Of a DNA stretch of 64,000 nt, positions 34,107 through 43,746 are shown one piece after another. Below the pieces are notes generated by a model that worked only from the letters and a program-made list of their open reading frames with translations, was not told where the DNA came from and did no database searches. Where the stretch lies: the NCBI GenBank assembly GCA_046327745.1, contig JAXLXV010000007.1, positions 620,001-684,000 on the forward strand. The letters are read 5' to 3'. The stretch's first letter is position 1. Every line of letters starts with the position of its first letter. Source of the DNA: JABAQJ01 sp046327745 (GTDB lineage Bacteria; Gemmatimonadota; Gemmatimonadetes; Gemmatimonadales; Gemmatimonadaceae). The position numbers and the translations under genes were made by a program.

Positions 34107-34141
34107 GATGGGCAGACTCGCACCGCGCGAGCCTGCCCATC
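34107..34141. terminator. Hairpin between the metalloprotease and outer-membrane genes
   Basis: GATGGGCAG-A-CTCGC (34107-34121) pairs with GCGAG-C-CTGCCCATC (34127-34141) around a 5-base loop, a 15-pair stem with one mismatch. It follows the metalloprotease stop by about 25 bases and ends about 11 bases before the barrel gene start, so it could reduce read-through. Confidence 0.6.
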
Positions 34142-34165
34142 TTACGCCACTGGGTCAATGGTGTT

Positions 34166-36661
34166 TCATCGTCCATTCACGTCGTCATCGTCATCGCCGA
34201 ACGGGTCACCGGGCGGGGCGCGGAGTGCCTGCGTTGAAGCCGGTACCTGATGTTCGGTGAACCAGTAGTCGATGTCGGCACTAATCGCGGTCCAATGGGC
34301 GCGGTGCTCAATCGTCCCGAGGGCCGCATGTTGCCGGGCCGCGGTGCGCCAAGCGCGAAGCTTGTAGTCGGCGATGGCCCGAACGTCCGGCGCGGCTTCC
34401 TTGTCGGCGGCCAGCAGGATCATTCGGTCCACCAATGCCCGCTGCGTCACGCGCAACAGGGCGGCGGTCTTGCGGTCCGCCGGCTCGCCCTTGTTCACGG
34501 TCGCATTCGCCAGCTGGTCGATGGTTTCAGACAAGGTGAGGGGGTTGGAGCCATGCGCCCCTTGCGCCACCAGCCGGGCGGCACGATCCCGATTCAGGAC
34601 CAAGTCGACGATCATCTGCGCCAGGGTTCGCGCCGCACCCAACTCATCGAAGACCGGGCGCGTGCGGCTCTGGAACAACTCCACGCCACCAGAGTACCCC
34701 GGCGGCGCCGGTGGCAGGAGGGACAGGACGGTATCGGGAATCGCTAGCTCCGCCGGGCTCAGGGCGCCCGCCAGCATGCCTAACGCTTCGCGTTGGCGAG
34801 CTGGCTCCACGGTGCGTGTCGCCGGTTGACCATCACCGCGCAACGCGTTGCTGTACTCCACGCCACCGATGGCCTTGGACGCCGCGGTGAGCGCCCATCG
34901 ATGGAACAGGTACAACGGCACAAAGCGATCGTGCAGCAGGGCGATGGGTTCACCGGGCCGGATATTGCGCAATCCGAAACGCTGCATGGCCACCCGTCGC
35001 ACATCCATCTGGTGTTTCAGAAACTCCGTGCCGGTGGCCGCGTCATCCCAGATGCTGACGCGGGGGTCGGAGCCTCCCTCTGGGCGTCCATCCTGGTCCG
35101 TCAGAAACAGGAAGCCCTGTCGCAGGCCGTCCGCGGCAATAGCGCGCAGGGAATCTTGTTCGCTTGCCGGCGGAAAGATGCCGTACGCCCAGTGAATGGC
35201 CCACACGTCGTAGGCCCCGGGACCAAGGGCGTAAGCCTGCGACACATCGATTTCGCCGCTGGCGTTCAAGCGAATGCGTGGCGCTGGGTAGTCCATGACC
35301 GACCCTCGCTCGTACGACGAGGCGATGTAATTGTGGGCCATGCCCAGCGTATGGCCGATCTCGTGCGCCGTCACCTGCCGCACGCGGCCCAGCACAAAGT
35401 GGGTGTCGGCCGGGGAGGGATCGGCACCCAACAGGGCGGCGTAGATGTTGTACGCCGTGCGATTCCGGTGCGAATCCATGTGGGCAATGCCCTTCAGGTT
35501 CTCGCCCGTCCGCGGGTCACCTAACGATCCACCAAAGGACCAGCCGCGTTCGTTCCGGTTGATCCACAAGACCATGTTGTAGCGCACATCCATGGGATCG
35601 GCGCCGGCCGGCAGCACTTTTACCTGGAAGCCGCCACGCAATCCCGCGCGATCGAAGGCCTGCGTCCAGAACGTCGCCCCTTCGATCGTGGCGGACTTCA
35701 GGGGTTCGGGAATCCCAGGATCCACGTAGTACACGATCGGATTCCGGATCGGTGAGTTCGGATCGTTGGGGTTCTCGCGTTCAAGTCGAAAGCGCGAGAT
35801 CCAGCGCTGTTCCAGTCGCCCCTGCACCGGCTGCGCGAAGTCCTTGAACGTGCCACCGAAGAATCCAATCCGTGGATCGACGGCTCGGGGCCGGTACCGA
35901 TCGTCCGGCAACCTAACGAGACTGACGTGAACGCGAATCGTGAATGCGCGTCCGTCAGCCGTCACCGCGTTCACCGTGTTCCCGGGCCGTCCGTTGGCAG
36001 TGAACGTCTGCGACAGGTCGATTTCGGTGTTGTCGGGAAAGGCGCGCGTGTATGGCCGATAGACGGTGGACCGATCTTTCGCCAACGCGTAGGCGCCTTG
36101 CTGGGTGTCCTGCAGTCGCGACCCGACATCCAGCCAGTCGCGAAGCAAGAAGTCCGTCGCGTCCACCAGCACGCGTCCCCCTTCGTCCAGGATGACAGGC
36201 AACGCCCCCATCGTGCTCGGTGGAAACGACTCGGCGATGGTCTGCTGCTGCGCCGCGTCGCCTGATGACGTGCGATACTGCCAGTTCTCAAAGAGTACCA
36301 GCATTCGGTCGCCTCGTCGCTCGAAGCGCGCCACGTTCTCTCCGCCGCCACCGCCGCGGTCGAGCCCGATCGGATTGGAGCCAAGACCCGTCGCTTCCTG
36401 AACGAAGAAGAGCACGCGCGTTGAATCGCGTGGCACTTCCAGGAAGATCTTCCCGGTCTTCTCCTCCAAATACACAGGGATAAACCCGTCGCGCTTCTCC
36501 ATCCCCTGTGTGCGTGCAGCGATGGTAGTGGCCGCGGGCGGCGTGGCCGGCGCGGTGGGTTGTTGCGCTCCCGCCGGTGTGACACTGGGCAGAAGTGAGG
36601 TGCCTAACAACGCGGCCAGCACGCGAGGTGCCCGCCAGCGGGATGACGTGGATTGCCGCAT
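34166..36661 (-). CDS. Secreted zinc metalloprotease of the DUF5117/DUF5118 type
   Basis: An 831-residue exported protein with signal peptide ending AGAQQ. The N-terminal third has the DUF5118/5117-like blocks (EKRDGFIPVYLEEKTGKIFL, VARFERRGDRMLVLFENWQY). The protease core has the metzincin motif HEIGHTLGMAHN at about residue 432 (three zinc His and the catalytic Glu) followed by SVMDYPAPR, whose Met can serve as the Met-turn. A long alpha-helical C-terminal part ends in the acidic tail FGDDDDDVNGR. Likely a periplasmic or outer-membrane peptidase; substrates unknown. The ATG at 36659-36661 is the start directly before the signal peptide. A threonine-dehydratase-like gene is divergent. Confidence 0.9.
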   Translation of the reverse strand: MRQSTSSRWRAPRVLAALLGTSLLPSVTPAGAQQPTAPATPPAATTIAARTQGMEKRDGFIPVYLEEKTGKIFLEVPRDSTRVLFFVQEATGLGSNPIGLDRGGGGGENVARFERRGDRMLVLFENWQYRTSSGDAAQQQTIAESFPPSTMGALPVILDEGGRVLVDATDFLLRDWLDVGSRLQDTQQGAYALAKDRSTVYRPYTRAFPDNTEIDLSQTFTANGRPGNTVNAVTADGRAFTIRVHVSLVRLPDDRYRPRAVDPRIGFFGGTFKDFAQPVQGRLEQRWISRFRLERENPNDPNSPIRNPIVYYVDPGIPEPLKSATIEGATFWTQAFDRAGLRGGFQVKVLPAGADPMDVRYNMVLWINRNERGWSFGGSLGDPRTGENLKGIAHMDSHRNRTAYNIYAALLGADPSPADTHFVLGRVRQVTAHEIGHTLGMAHNYIASSYERGSVMDYPAPRIRLNASGEIDVSQAYALGPGAYDVWAIHWAYGIFPPASEQDSLRAIAADGLRQGFLFLTDQDGRPEGGSDPRVSIWDDAATGTEFLKHQMDVRRVAMQRFGLRNIRPGEPIALLHDRFVPLYLFHRWALTAASKAIGGVEYSNALRGDGQPATRTVEPARQREALGMLAGALSPAELAIPDTVLSLLPPAPPGYSGGVELFQSRTRPVFDELGAARTLAQMIVDLVLNRDRAARLVAQGAHGSNPLTLSETIDQLANATVNKGEPADRKTAALLRVTQRALVDRMILLAADKEAAPDVRAIADYKLRAWRTAARQHAALGTIEHRAHWTAISADIDYWFTEHQVPASTQALRAPPGDPFGDDDDDVNGR

Positions 36662-36826
36662 TTCAGGAAGCGTCCTGGGAGTGGAAATACCGCGATCGGT
36701 GACTGGGCGAAAATCCGGTGCGGTGCGGTGGGACGCAAGCGTAGCAACCGCCCATCCCCACACGTCGGATCGGCGCTAAGTTGTGTCTACAACAACGTGT
36801 CGCTGCTCCCTCACCGCCATCCGAAC

Positions 36827-37843
36827 GTGTCGACTCCCTCCCCCGCCCCCTCCCCCTCCGGTACCCCCTGGCCCATCTCGCTGGATGACGTGCGAGCCGC
36901 CGAGCACCGCATTCGGCCGTATCTCGCCCCCACACCGACGTACACCTATCCCCTGCTCGACGCATGGGTGGGAGCGGGCCATGGCATCCGAGTGCAGGTG
37001 AAGCACGAGAACTTCCAGCCGACCAACGCCTTCAAGATCCGGAACGGCATGTCGTTCATGACCGCGTTGTCGCCGGAGTCGCGCGCGCGAGGTGTGGTGG
37101 CGGCGTCGCGCGGGAATCACGGACTGGGATTGGCATACGCAGCGCGCGCATTTGGCACGAAGGCCACCATCTGCGTTCCCGTCGGCAACAACCCCGACAA
37201 GAATGCCGGCATGCGCGCGTTAGGCGCCCGCGTCATCGAGCAGGGTCGCGACTACGACGAGGCGGTGCGCGTGGCCGCGGAAGTGGTTCGTACGGAAGGA
37301 GCCACACTCGCCCACTCCACGAACGACCGCAATGTCGTCGCCGGCGCGGCTACCATCACGCTGGAGATGGTCGAACAAGCGAAAGACATGGACGCCATGG
37401 TGGTCAGTGTCGGCGGCGGTTCGCAGGCCGTTGGCGCCATGACGGTCCTGCGCGCCCTGCGTCCGCAGGCACGTGTGTACGCGGTCCAAGCCGCGGGCGC
37501 CTCAGCCGCCCACGATTCCTACCACGCGCGGCGCGTGATCGCTTACGATGAGTGCCACACCTTTGCCGATGGCTTGGCCACGCGCAGCGCCTATGAGCTG
37601 ACCTTTCCCGCGCTGCTGGAAGGACTCGCGGATTTTGTCACGGTGTCAGACGCCGAGATCGCCGAGGCTATGCGCGCGCTCATGAGCATTACGCATTCCA
37701 TGGTCGAACCGGCCGGCGCGGCGGGTCTCGCAGCGCTCCGCAAGCTCGCGCCTACGTTGGCCGGTCAGTCGGTCGGGATCATACTGAGTGGTGGCAACGC
37801 CGATGAGGCCACGTTGCGTACGGTGCTGAATCGAGAGTTGTAA
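36827..37843 (+). CDS. PLP-dependent threonine dehydratase-like enzyme
   Basis: A 338-residue fold-type II PLP enzyme. It has the Schiff-base lysine in QPTNAFKIRNG, the substrate-loop SRGNHGLGLAYAARAFG and the phosphate-binding glycine loop in the form VSVGGGSQAVGAM. The order and spacing match catabolic threonine/serine dehydratases (TdcB-like, about 330 residues), and there is no ACT regulatory domain as in IlvA. The glycine loop departs from the usual SGGGGL form, so the true substrate might be another hydroxy-amino acid or 3-hydroxyaspartate. The start is a GTG at 36827-36829, where the Pro/Ser-rich N-terminus begins; no strong ribosome site is visible. Confidence 0.82.
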   Translation: MSTPSPAPSPSGTPWPISLDDVRAAEHRIRPYLAPTPTYTYPLLDAWVGAGHGIRVQVKHENFQPTNAFKIRNGMSFMTALSPESRARGVVAASRGNHGLGLAYAARAFGTKATICVPVGNNPDKNAGMRALGARVIEQGRDYDEAVRVAAEVVRTEGATLAHSTNDRNVVAGAATITLEMVEQAKDMDAMVVSVGGGSQAVGAMTVLRALRPQARVYAVQAAGASAAHDSYHARRVIAYDECHTFADGLATRSAYELTFPALLEGLADFVTVSDAEIAEAMRALMSITHSMVEPAGAAGLAALRKLAPTLAGQSVGIILSGGNADEATLRTVLNREL

Positions 37844-37849
37844 TCGCCT

Positions 37850-38680
37850 TCAGGAGCCTGCCGTCAAGTTCCCCACGAGGATAGGCGTGCCGGTCGGCTG
37901 TGGCGAGCCACCCGCGGGCTCTTCGGTCACGGCACCTGTCGCAATCTCCAGTCCGTCCGGGACCTTCACGGTCAGGTGTCCCTCACCGACCGCGCTGGTG
38001 TTGAAGGTGCCGAGGGAGACGGGCGACTTGCCCCGGGCAATGCCCCAGAGTTGATAGGTGCGACCCGTCGGTGCATTCGGCAAAGCATACGCCACCAGCA
38101 CCACCTCTCGCGTCCCGCGGTTCCAGAACATGCGCGCCGAGGGTGGTGCACCTGACGAGGACAACCGGATGGTCTCGACCTGCGGGCCCAGGACGACGCC
38201 GAGGAGCGAGTCGCGGGCGCTCAGCTCGGTGCGCAGTTGGGCGTTTGCCGTCGTGAGGTCCCGCACGCGGCGCGATTGCTCCCGATAGCGATTCTGCGCC
38301 ACAACTACCCCGACGAGTGCGGCGGCCACGGCGGCCCACCCGATCAACTGGGAACGATTCCATCGTGGTTGCACCTCACTGGCAACCGCGCGGAGTGGCG
38401 CCGGCGGGGATGGCTCGCGACGCTGCGCGGCCTCCGCCAGCCGGGGCGCAATGGGACGCACGGCGCGCGCATCGGAGACGATCCGCTCCCGGAGTGAGGC
38501 AGGAGGTGTGACGGGCCGAACCGCCAAGGCCACCAACCCCGCCACCTCACGCAACTCGGCAACTTCGCGCTGCAACTCCGAGGAGTCATGGAGTGCCAGC
38601 TCAAACGACAGGCGTTCTTCGTCCTCCAATGCCCCGAGCACGTAGGCCGTCGCCTGTTCCATCCTGTCATTGGGAATCAC
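37850..38680 (-). CDS. RskA-type anti-sigma factor
   Basis: A 276-residue membrane protein. The N-terminal helical domain (ATAYVLGALEDEERLSFELA) matches the anti-sigma domain that binds the sigma factor; it lacks a His-x3-Cys-x2-Cys zinc motif. One membrane helix (about 111-127, LIGWAAVAAALVGVVVAQ) is followed by a coiled coil and a periplasmic RskA domain with FWNRGTREVVLVAYALPNAP and TYQLWGIARGKSPVSLG. It starts as ATGA on the stop of the ECF sigma gene, the usual co-expressed pair. Release of sigma likely needs regulated proteolysis, as in M. tuberculosis RskA. Confidence 0.9.
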   Translation of the reverse strand: MIPNDRMEQATAYVLGALEDEERLSFELALHDSSELQREVAELREVAGLVALAVRPVTPPASLRERIVSDARAVRPIAPRLAEAAQRREPSPPAPLRAVASEVQPRWNRSQLIGWAAVAAALVGVVVAQNRYREQSRRVRDLTTANAQLRTELSARDSLLGVVLGPQVETIRLSSSGAPPSARMFWNRGTREVVLVAYALPNAPTGRTYQLWGIARGKSPVSLGTFNTSAVGEGHLTVKVPDGLEIATGAVTEEPAGGSPQPTGTPILVGNLTAGS

Positions 38681-39285
38681 GACGGCATCTCCATCAAAGG
38701 CCGAAGTTGCTGCCGCAATTTCTCCATGCCGGCGCGCATGCGCGTCTTCACGGTGCCTAACGGTTCATTCAAACGCTCGGCGATCTCGCTCTGAGACAAT
38801 CCACCGAAGTACGCCAACTCCAGTACGGTGCGTTGCGGCACCGGCAGGGACGCCAGCGAGCGGCGCACCAGCACCTGGGCTTCCGACAGCTCCACGCCAC
38901 GATCCGCCTCGCGGATCCCGGTGGACATGCCCGGCGCTTCGCTTTCGTCGCTCATTGACACCGCTTCGTCCAAGGCGCGCGCCCGACGACGCTGTGATCG
39001 CACCAGGTCCAAGGCACGGGAGCGCACGATCATCGTCAGCCACGCCATGACGTTGCCGCGCGATGGATCGAAGGACGTCGCCGAGCGCCACATCTGCGCA
39101 AACGCCTCGGCCACGACTTCTTCCGCATCGGCGGCGTCCGGCACGATCGCACAGGCGAGGGAATACGCCATGCCACCGAACCGATCGTACAATTCGCCGA
39201 GCGCACGCTCGTCGCCCGCGATCAGCCGGGAGACCAGCGCGTGTTCCGGTGGTGCGGCCGTTGGTGGCGCGGGCGTCATCGCCAT
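38677..39285 (-). CDS. ECF sigma factor (SigK/RpoE type)
   Basis: A 202-residue sigma-70 family factor with only regions 2 and 4. Region 2 has ELYDRFGGMAYSLACAIVPD and the core-binding and -10 recognition helix FDPSRGNVMAWLTMIVRSRA followed by LDLVRSQRRRA. Region 4 is ASLPVPQRTVLELAYFGGLS with the helix-turn-helix QSEIAERLNEPLGTVKTRMR. The ATG at 39283-39285 (or 39277-39279) removes an upstream Arg-rich stretch. Coupled to its anti-sigma factor. Targets are unknown; autoregulation is common in this family. The 248 bases upstream hold no other gene that I can support. Confidence 0.92.
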   Translation of the reverse strand: MAMTPAPPTAAPPEHALVSRLIAGDERALGELYDRFGGMAYSLACAIVPDAADAEEVVAEAFAQMWRSATSFDPSRGNVMAWLTMIVRSRALDLVRSQRRRARALDEAVSMSDESEAPGMSTGIREADRGVELSEAQVLVRRSLASLPVPQRTVLELAYFGGLSQSEIAERLNEPLGTVKTRMRAGMEKLRQQLRPLMEMPS

Positions 39286-39533
39286 CGTGTGCTGTGGTCG
39301 AAAGAAGGTTGCGCTCCCAACTTGGCTCCCCCACCGCCGTGACGCAACAATGCCCCGTTTCTCCCTGACATCGGTGGACTCAGGCGCCTGCGCGCAAACG
39401 TCGCGCTCGTGTCGCGCTCTGACTGTCGTATGGGAGGGGGACATGGGGGGAGAACATCGACGCGGCGTTCTGGGTGAATGAGATGCTCAACCAGACTACG
39501 GCGGCCGACGGTGGACGGATTGGTGCGGTTGTT

Positions 39534-41135
39534 TCAGGGAACAGCGACGGCGGCCGCAAGCACCTCGCGAACGCGCGACAGCAGTTGTTCAACCGTGAAG
39601 GGCTTCTGCAGGAACGGGGTGTCATCCGCCTGGCGCTCGAACAGTGCTCGGAAGTGGGCGTAACCGGACATCAGTAGCACGCGCGTGCCTGGACGCTCCG
39701 TCGCGATGGTGCGGGCCAGATCCCGACCATTCATTCCCGGCATGACGATGTCAGTGAGCAGCAGGTCCAGGTTCGGCATGCCGCCGCGCACCAGATCCAA
39801 CGCTTCTTCGGCACTTCGGGCCACGGTCACCTGATATCCCACCCGCTCCAACGTGCGTTGCGTCATTCGGCGCACCAACTCCTCGTCCTCGACCACTAGG
39901 ACGCGAGCGCGCACGGCCGGGCTACTGGACGGCGTTGGTCGGTCGATTCGACGGGTCGTGTCGTCGACAGAAGCGGTCGGCAAATACACGGTGAACGCGC
40001 TCCCCGCTCCCGGCACGGAATCGACCCAGATGAAGCCTCCCAATTGCTTCACGATGCCGTAAGCCATCGCCAGACCGAGTCCGGTGCCTTTCCCGCGTTC
40101 CTTGGTAGTGAAGAATGGCTCGAAGGCCCGCGCCCTGGTCGCGGCGTCCATGCCCACTCCAGTATCAGAGACGCGAAGCCGCACATACGCACCGGGGGTC
40201 ATGGGGGCATGGCGCGCGGCTTGTTCGGCGGTGAGCGTGAGCGGCACACACTCGATGCGCAGGTGGCCGCCACCGGGCATCGCCTCGCGCGCGTTCTGCG
40301 CCAGATTGAGGATCACGTATTGCAGCTGTCGGTCATCGGCGAGCACCGTGCACCCGCCACTTTCGGCGTCAATGACCACTTGGATCCCGGGACCGGCCAG
40401 CGCCTGAATCCGTGGTGCCAACTCTTGCAGCTGGGCGTCCAAGGCGACCGGCTCCAATCGTAAAATCTGTTGACGGCTGAACGCCAGAAGTTGACGGGTG
40501 AGGTCCGCGGCCCTTCCAGCTGCAACCTCGATATCCTCGATCGCCGCACGGCTCTCGGCATCGAGGTCGGTGGACCCCAGCAGCATCTGGGCGTTGGCGG
40601 TAACGACCGTGAGCAGGTTGTTGTAGTCGTGGGCCACGCCGCCGGCCAGACGCGCAATGCCTTCGATGCGTTGCGTCTGATTCAAGCGCTCCAACACATC
40701 CTCGGCGCTGTCGAACGGGCGCGCGGTGAGCGCAATCGCTGCAACATCCGGCTCATCGATCAGGTTCTGCAACGTGGCGTCGTGCAGTCGCCAGTAACCG
40801 GCCCGCGTCTGGCTGCGAAAGGCTATGTCCACATGGTGTCCGCGTCCACCGGATACAACGGACTGAACAGCCGTTGCCAAGGCATCGCGGTCGTCTTCAT
40901 GGACGTAAGTGAACAGATTGCTGCCGATCAGCTCATCGGATGGATAACCCAGCACATGTCGACTCGCTGGATTCACATACCGCAGCGCCCCGTCAGGGCT
41001 CAGGAGGACAATGGCGTCGGAGGCGTACTCGACCAACGCGCGAAATCGACGCTCCGCCGAGGCACTCGCGTTCGCTGGGCGGGAAACTGTATCGGCAGCC
41101 CGAGCAGAGTGTTCGGGTTGATGATCGTGGAACAA
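39534..41135 (-). CDS. Soluble hybrid histidine kinase (PAS-HisKA-HATPase-receiver)
   Basis: A 533-residue cytoplasmic kinase with no membrane segment. PAS domain at about 27-145 (FRALVEYASDAIVLLSPDGA), HisKA with AGGVAHDYNNLLTVVTANAQ (phospho-His), HATPase with NLAQNAREAMP, DTGVGMD and GKGTGLGLAMAYG, and a C-terminal receiver with phospho-Asp in LLLTDIVMPGMNG. I place the start at the TTG 41133-41135 because AAGGAG lies six bases upstream, while the ATGs further up have no ribosome site. The output partner is not encoded nearby, so it may act through a phosphorelay or a single-domain regulator elsewhere. Divergent from hslR. Confidence 0.9.
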   Translation of the reverse strand: MFHDHQPEHSARAADTVSRPANASASAERRFRALVEYASDAIVLLSPDGALRYVNPASRHVLGYPSDELIGSNLFTYVHEDDRDALATAVQSVVSGGRGHHVDIAFRSQTRAGYWRLHDATLQNLIDEPDVAAIALTARPFDSAEDVLERLNQTQRIEGIARLAGGVAHDYNNLLTVVTANAQMLLGSTDLDAESRAAIEDIEVAAGRAADLTRQLLAFSRQQILRLEPVALDAQLQELAPRIQALAGPGIQVVIDAESGGCTVLADDRQLQYVILNLAQNAREAMPGGGHLRIECVPLTLTAEQAARHAPMTPGAYVRLRVSDTGVGMDAATRARAFEPFFTTKERGKGTGLGLAMAYGIVKQLGGFIWVDSVPGAGSAFTVYLPTASVDDTTRRIDRPTPSSSPAVRARVLVVEDEELVRRMTQRTLERVGYQVTVARSAEEALDLVRGGMPNLDLLLTDIVMPGMNGRDLARTIATERPGTRVLLMSGYAHFRALFERQADDTPFLQKPFTVEQLLSRVREVLAAAVAVP

Positions 41136-41281
41136 TGAGAACTCCTTCGAGTGTTCCCCGCATGCCATGCCGGCCGTGGACCGGCACGGACCACCCATCG
41201 CATCGTCCCGTTGTGCTCGTCAAATTTCTAGTCCAGCAACCGATTACGTGGTGATGTATCTCACGAAAATGAGGGCAAGCG

Positions 41282-41680
41282 ATGTCTCAGGGGGCTCAAC
41301 CAATCGACGCCGAGCGGTTGGACAAGTGGCTGTGGGCCGCGCGGTTCTTCAAAACGCGATCCCTAGCGGCCGAAGCGATTGACGGCGGTAAGGTGGATGT
41401 CAACGACGAACGCGCGAAACGAGCCCGGCAAGTGCACGTCGGCGACCGTATCACCGTCCGAAAGCCACCGTACTCGCACGCCGTCGTGGTGCGTCGCTTA
41501 ACTGAGCAACGTGGATCGGGGACGGTCGCGGCCACTATGTACGAGGAGCTTCCCGAGAGTCGCTCGGCGCGCGAAGCGCTGGCGCTACAGATGAAGGCAA
41601 TCGGCCCTTCCGCCTTTCACGGAAAACCTAGCAAGAAGGATCGCCGGGAGATTGACCGGTTCCGCCGGCGAGGCGATTAG
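41282..41680 (+). CDS. hslR: Hsp15-like S4-domain RNA-binding protein
   Basis: A 132-residue protein with the S4 RNA-binding fold at the N-terminus: ERLDKWLWAARFFKTRSLAA, DGGKVDVND and VGDRITVRK, matching Hsp15. In E. coli Hsp15 binds 50S subunits that carry stalled nascent chains. The C-terminal tail is basic (GKPSKKDRREIDRFRRRGD), as in Hsp15. GAGGGCAAGCG precedes the ATG. Its TAG stop shares four bases (TTAG) with the TAA stop of the convergent hydrolase gene. Confidence 0.92.
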   Translation: MSQGAQPIDAERLDKWLWAARFFKTRSLAAEAIDGGKVDVNDERAKRARQVHVGDRITVRKPPYSHAVVVRRLTEQRGSGTVAATMYEELPESRSAREALALQMKAIGPSAFHGKPSKKDRREIDRFRRRGD

Positions 41681-42324
41681 CTGCGGGCCAACTCAGCGAG
41701 CGTATCGCGATCCAGCCGATGGCCGCCCTTGAAGGCGTGCTCTTGGACCTGAAGCCCCGTCGCCTGCAACCGGGCACGCCCGCTCTCCAGTTGCACCCAG
41801 GGGCGGTGTTCATCCTCATCGCCGCACACAAGGGCCACGGAGCCCGTGAGTTTGGCCCGCAGCGCTCCGGTGTCGATATCCGGTGGAAGCTGACCGGCCC
41901 ACAGCACCAACCGATGCACCATGGAGGTTCCGAGTCCCACCCAGCGCGCCGCCGTCGCTGCTCCCTGTGAAAAACCAAGGACTGTGACCATCGCATTGGC
42001 GGGAACCGTCTGCCTATAGACTGCATCCAGAAAGTCGACGTAGTCGGCAATTTCGGCGTCGCGGTCCTCGCGCGTCATCCACGTGGTGCCGACACGAGCC
42101 GCCGCGTGCGACCCATCCGCGTCCGTGGTCAGGTAGAACCGATTCAGCGCTTCCGGTGCCACGACGATCCGTTCGGCCGTGGCCACGCCGTCGAACGCCT
42201 GAAGAAACGTGGAGGCCAGTTGTCCGAATCCGTGGCAGACGATCCAGACGCTGGTGACAGACTCGCCGCCACCTAACGAGTAATAGCGCGCACGGCGCGA
42301 GGTGGTCAATCGGTGTTCGATCAT
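41677..42324 (-). CDS. Alpha/beta hydrolase, phospholipase/carboxylesterase type
   Basis: A 215-residue esterase-like protein. The nucleophile elbow is VLGFSQGAATAARW (Ser in GFSQG), the acid is in VALVCGDEDEH and the His in KGGHRLD, the catalytic order of the carboxylesterase/phospholipase family (YpfH-like, about 220 residues). The oxyanion block is IVCHGFGQLASTFL. It is cytoplasmic, without a signal peptide. Substrate unknown. Its start overlaps the LysM gene's stop as ATGA. Confidence 0.85.
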   Translation of the reverse strand: MIEHRLTTSRRARYYSLGGGESVTSVWIVCHGFGQLASTFLQAFDGVATAERIVVAPEALNRFYLTTDADGSHAAARVGTTWMTREDRDAEIADYVDFLDAVYRQTVPANAMVTVLGFSQGAATAARWVGLGTSMVHRLVLWAGQLPPDIDTGALRAKLTGSVALVCGDEDEHRPWVQLESGRARLQATGLQVQEHAFKGGHRLDRDTLAELARS

Positions 42325-43097
42325 TGGGCAGGCCTGACGAGCAATCGCTTGCCGGCGGAAATGCGATCGGTCGTGAGTTGATTCCAGACGCGGAGGGAGT
42401 CGACGACGGTACCGTATCGCGTGGCGATGGAAGCCAAGGCCTCACCGGGCTGCACCAGGTGGTATATGGCTCTCCTCGAAGCCGCCGTAGCGGCCTCCAC
42501 CGCCTTTCGCTCGGCGTCAGCGGCGGCCCGTATCTCGCCTAGGCGACGCGTCACGACCGCGAGGGTGGAATCCAAGCGGGGTATGTTGAGTGCTGTCACC
42601 CCAAGGACGACGTTCCGATTCCCTGACGACAACCGTACGCCTTGGAGCGTGCCAGGGAATCCACGGGTGCGGGAGATATCGATGGATCGGTCGTACGGTA
42701 GGATGAACTGGTCCAGCTCCAACGGTTCACGCTCGCGTGGTAGCAAGTCCTCCGGGGGAATGCCGACGTACATCAGCCGGCGGTCCGTGGCCGCGAGCAC
42801 GCCATGCGTGACCCGAAAGTAGTCGTACCACCGACGACGCTGAACCACCACGCGGCGCTCAACGACTTCGCCCTTTGGCACGAGCAGGTCAATCTCGCGG
42901 TTGGCCAGGCGGGCCGACCCTTCCGCATCACCGCGGTTCAGATACAGCAGGGTGGCCACTCCGGCGATCGCCCCTAACCCCACGACCGTTAGCGCGGAGA
43001 ATCGCAGCGCGGCCCTGATCCTTCGTACTCTGAGGGGGGTGACTCGTGGCCGCCTGCGCGGCACTTCCCCCTCGGGGCCTGTGCGTGTGGCGGCCAT
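42321..43097 (-). CDS. Membrane-anchored LysM protein
   Basis: A 258-residue protein with an Arg-rich cytoplasmic end, one membrane helix (about 37-55, FSALTVVGLGAIAGVATLLY), a novel middle domain with RWYDYFRVTHGVLAATDRRL and a C-terminal LysM module (YHLVQPGEALASIATRYGTV, VWNQLTTDRISAGKRLLV) that should bind peptidoglycan. The middle part resembles a PH-like fold only in its VLAATDRRLMYVG phrase, which is common in bacterial PH domains; that is a guess. The ATG at 43095-43097 lies 58 bases after the stop of the upstream gene. Confidence 0.8.
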   Translation of the reverse strand: MAATRTGPEGEVPRRRPRVTPLRVRRIRAALRFSALTVVGLGAIAGVATLLYLNRGDAEGSARLANREIDLLVPKGEVVERRVVVQRRRWYDYFRVTHGVLAATDRRLMYVGIPPEDLLPREREPLELDQFILPYDRSIDISRTRGFPGTLQGVRLSSGNRNVVLGVTALNIPRLDSTLAVVTRRLGEIRAAADAERKAVEAATAASRRAIYHLVQPGEALASIATRYGTVVDSLRVWNQLTTDRISAGKRLLVRPAQ

Positions 43098-43155
43098 CCC
43101 GGTTCGCTGCGCCTTGGCGATGGGAGCGTTGGTCAGATCGGGATCGCCGTGTGGG

Positions 43156-43653
43156 TCAGGAGTCCGGCTGGCGGGGCGGACCGCGTCGATCGCGACCCCG
43201 ACCCTCACGGTCTTCCTTGACGAGCGAGTCGACCTTCCGGCGCTGATTGTCGACGAGCAGCGCCCAGGCCTCGCCGCGTGCCGCATCGTTGTTGACCCGC
43301 ATGGAGTCCGTGATGGGAGCCGAGAGCTTCTGGAAACGCTCAAAGCGCTCCCGATCCTTGTCACTGATGCGACCCCGCGACTCGAGGTCGATTCCGAGGG
43401 CGTCGCGCAACGAATCCAGCTGCCGCGTCCACGGCTGGTTTTGCACGCGCAGCCGGCGTCGAATGGACATCATGGTGTCCCGCTGGGCATCCGTCAGCTC
43501 AATCTCTCGGCTGTGCTCGAGAAAGAACGAAATGGGTTCCCCATCGGACATGGCCACCTCCCCGCCCCGGCGTATGACACGCGCCGGCATGATCTGCGCG
43601 GGAAGGGCGAGTGGAACCAGCAGGGCGGCAAGCGCTACGCAGCGATACATCAT
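43156..43653 (-). CDS. Secreted LTxxQ (Spy/CpxP-like) periplasmic protein
   Basis: A 165-residue exported protein; signal peptide MMYRCVALAALLVPLALPAQ. The mature part is highly charged and helical with an LTDAQ motif (REIELTDAQRDTMMSIRRR) and a second helix region LVDNQRRKVDSLVKEDRE, similar in plan to CpxP/Spy chaperones but more basic at the end (GRGRDRRGPPRQP). A role as a periplasmic chaperone or metal-stress protein is possible from the motif alone. The first ATG at 43651-43653 is chosen. Confidence 0.65.
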   Translation of the reverse strand: MMYRCVALAALLVPLALPAQIMPARVIRRGGEVAMSDGEPISFFLEHSREIELTDAQRDTMMSIRRRLRVQNQPWTRQLDSLRDALGIDLESRGRISDKDRERFERFQKLSAPITDSMRVNNDAARGEAWALLVDNQRRKVDSLVKEDREGRGRDRRGPPRQPDS

Positions 43654-43746
43654 GGTCAGGATCCCAACGGCATGAGGACGGCACCCGGGGCACCGCGTCC
43701 CTCGAAGGTTCACCGCCTGAACGCGGCGTCCGCTGTCCGGGAGAGC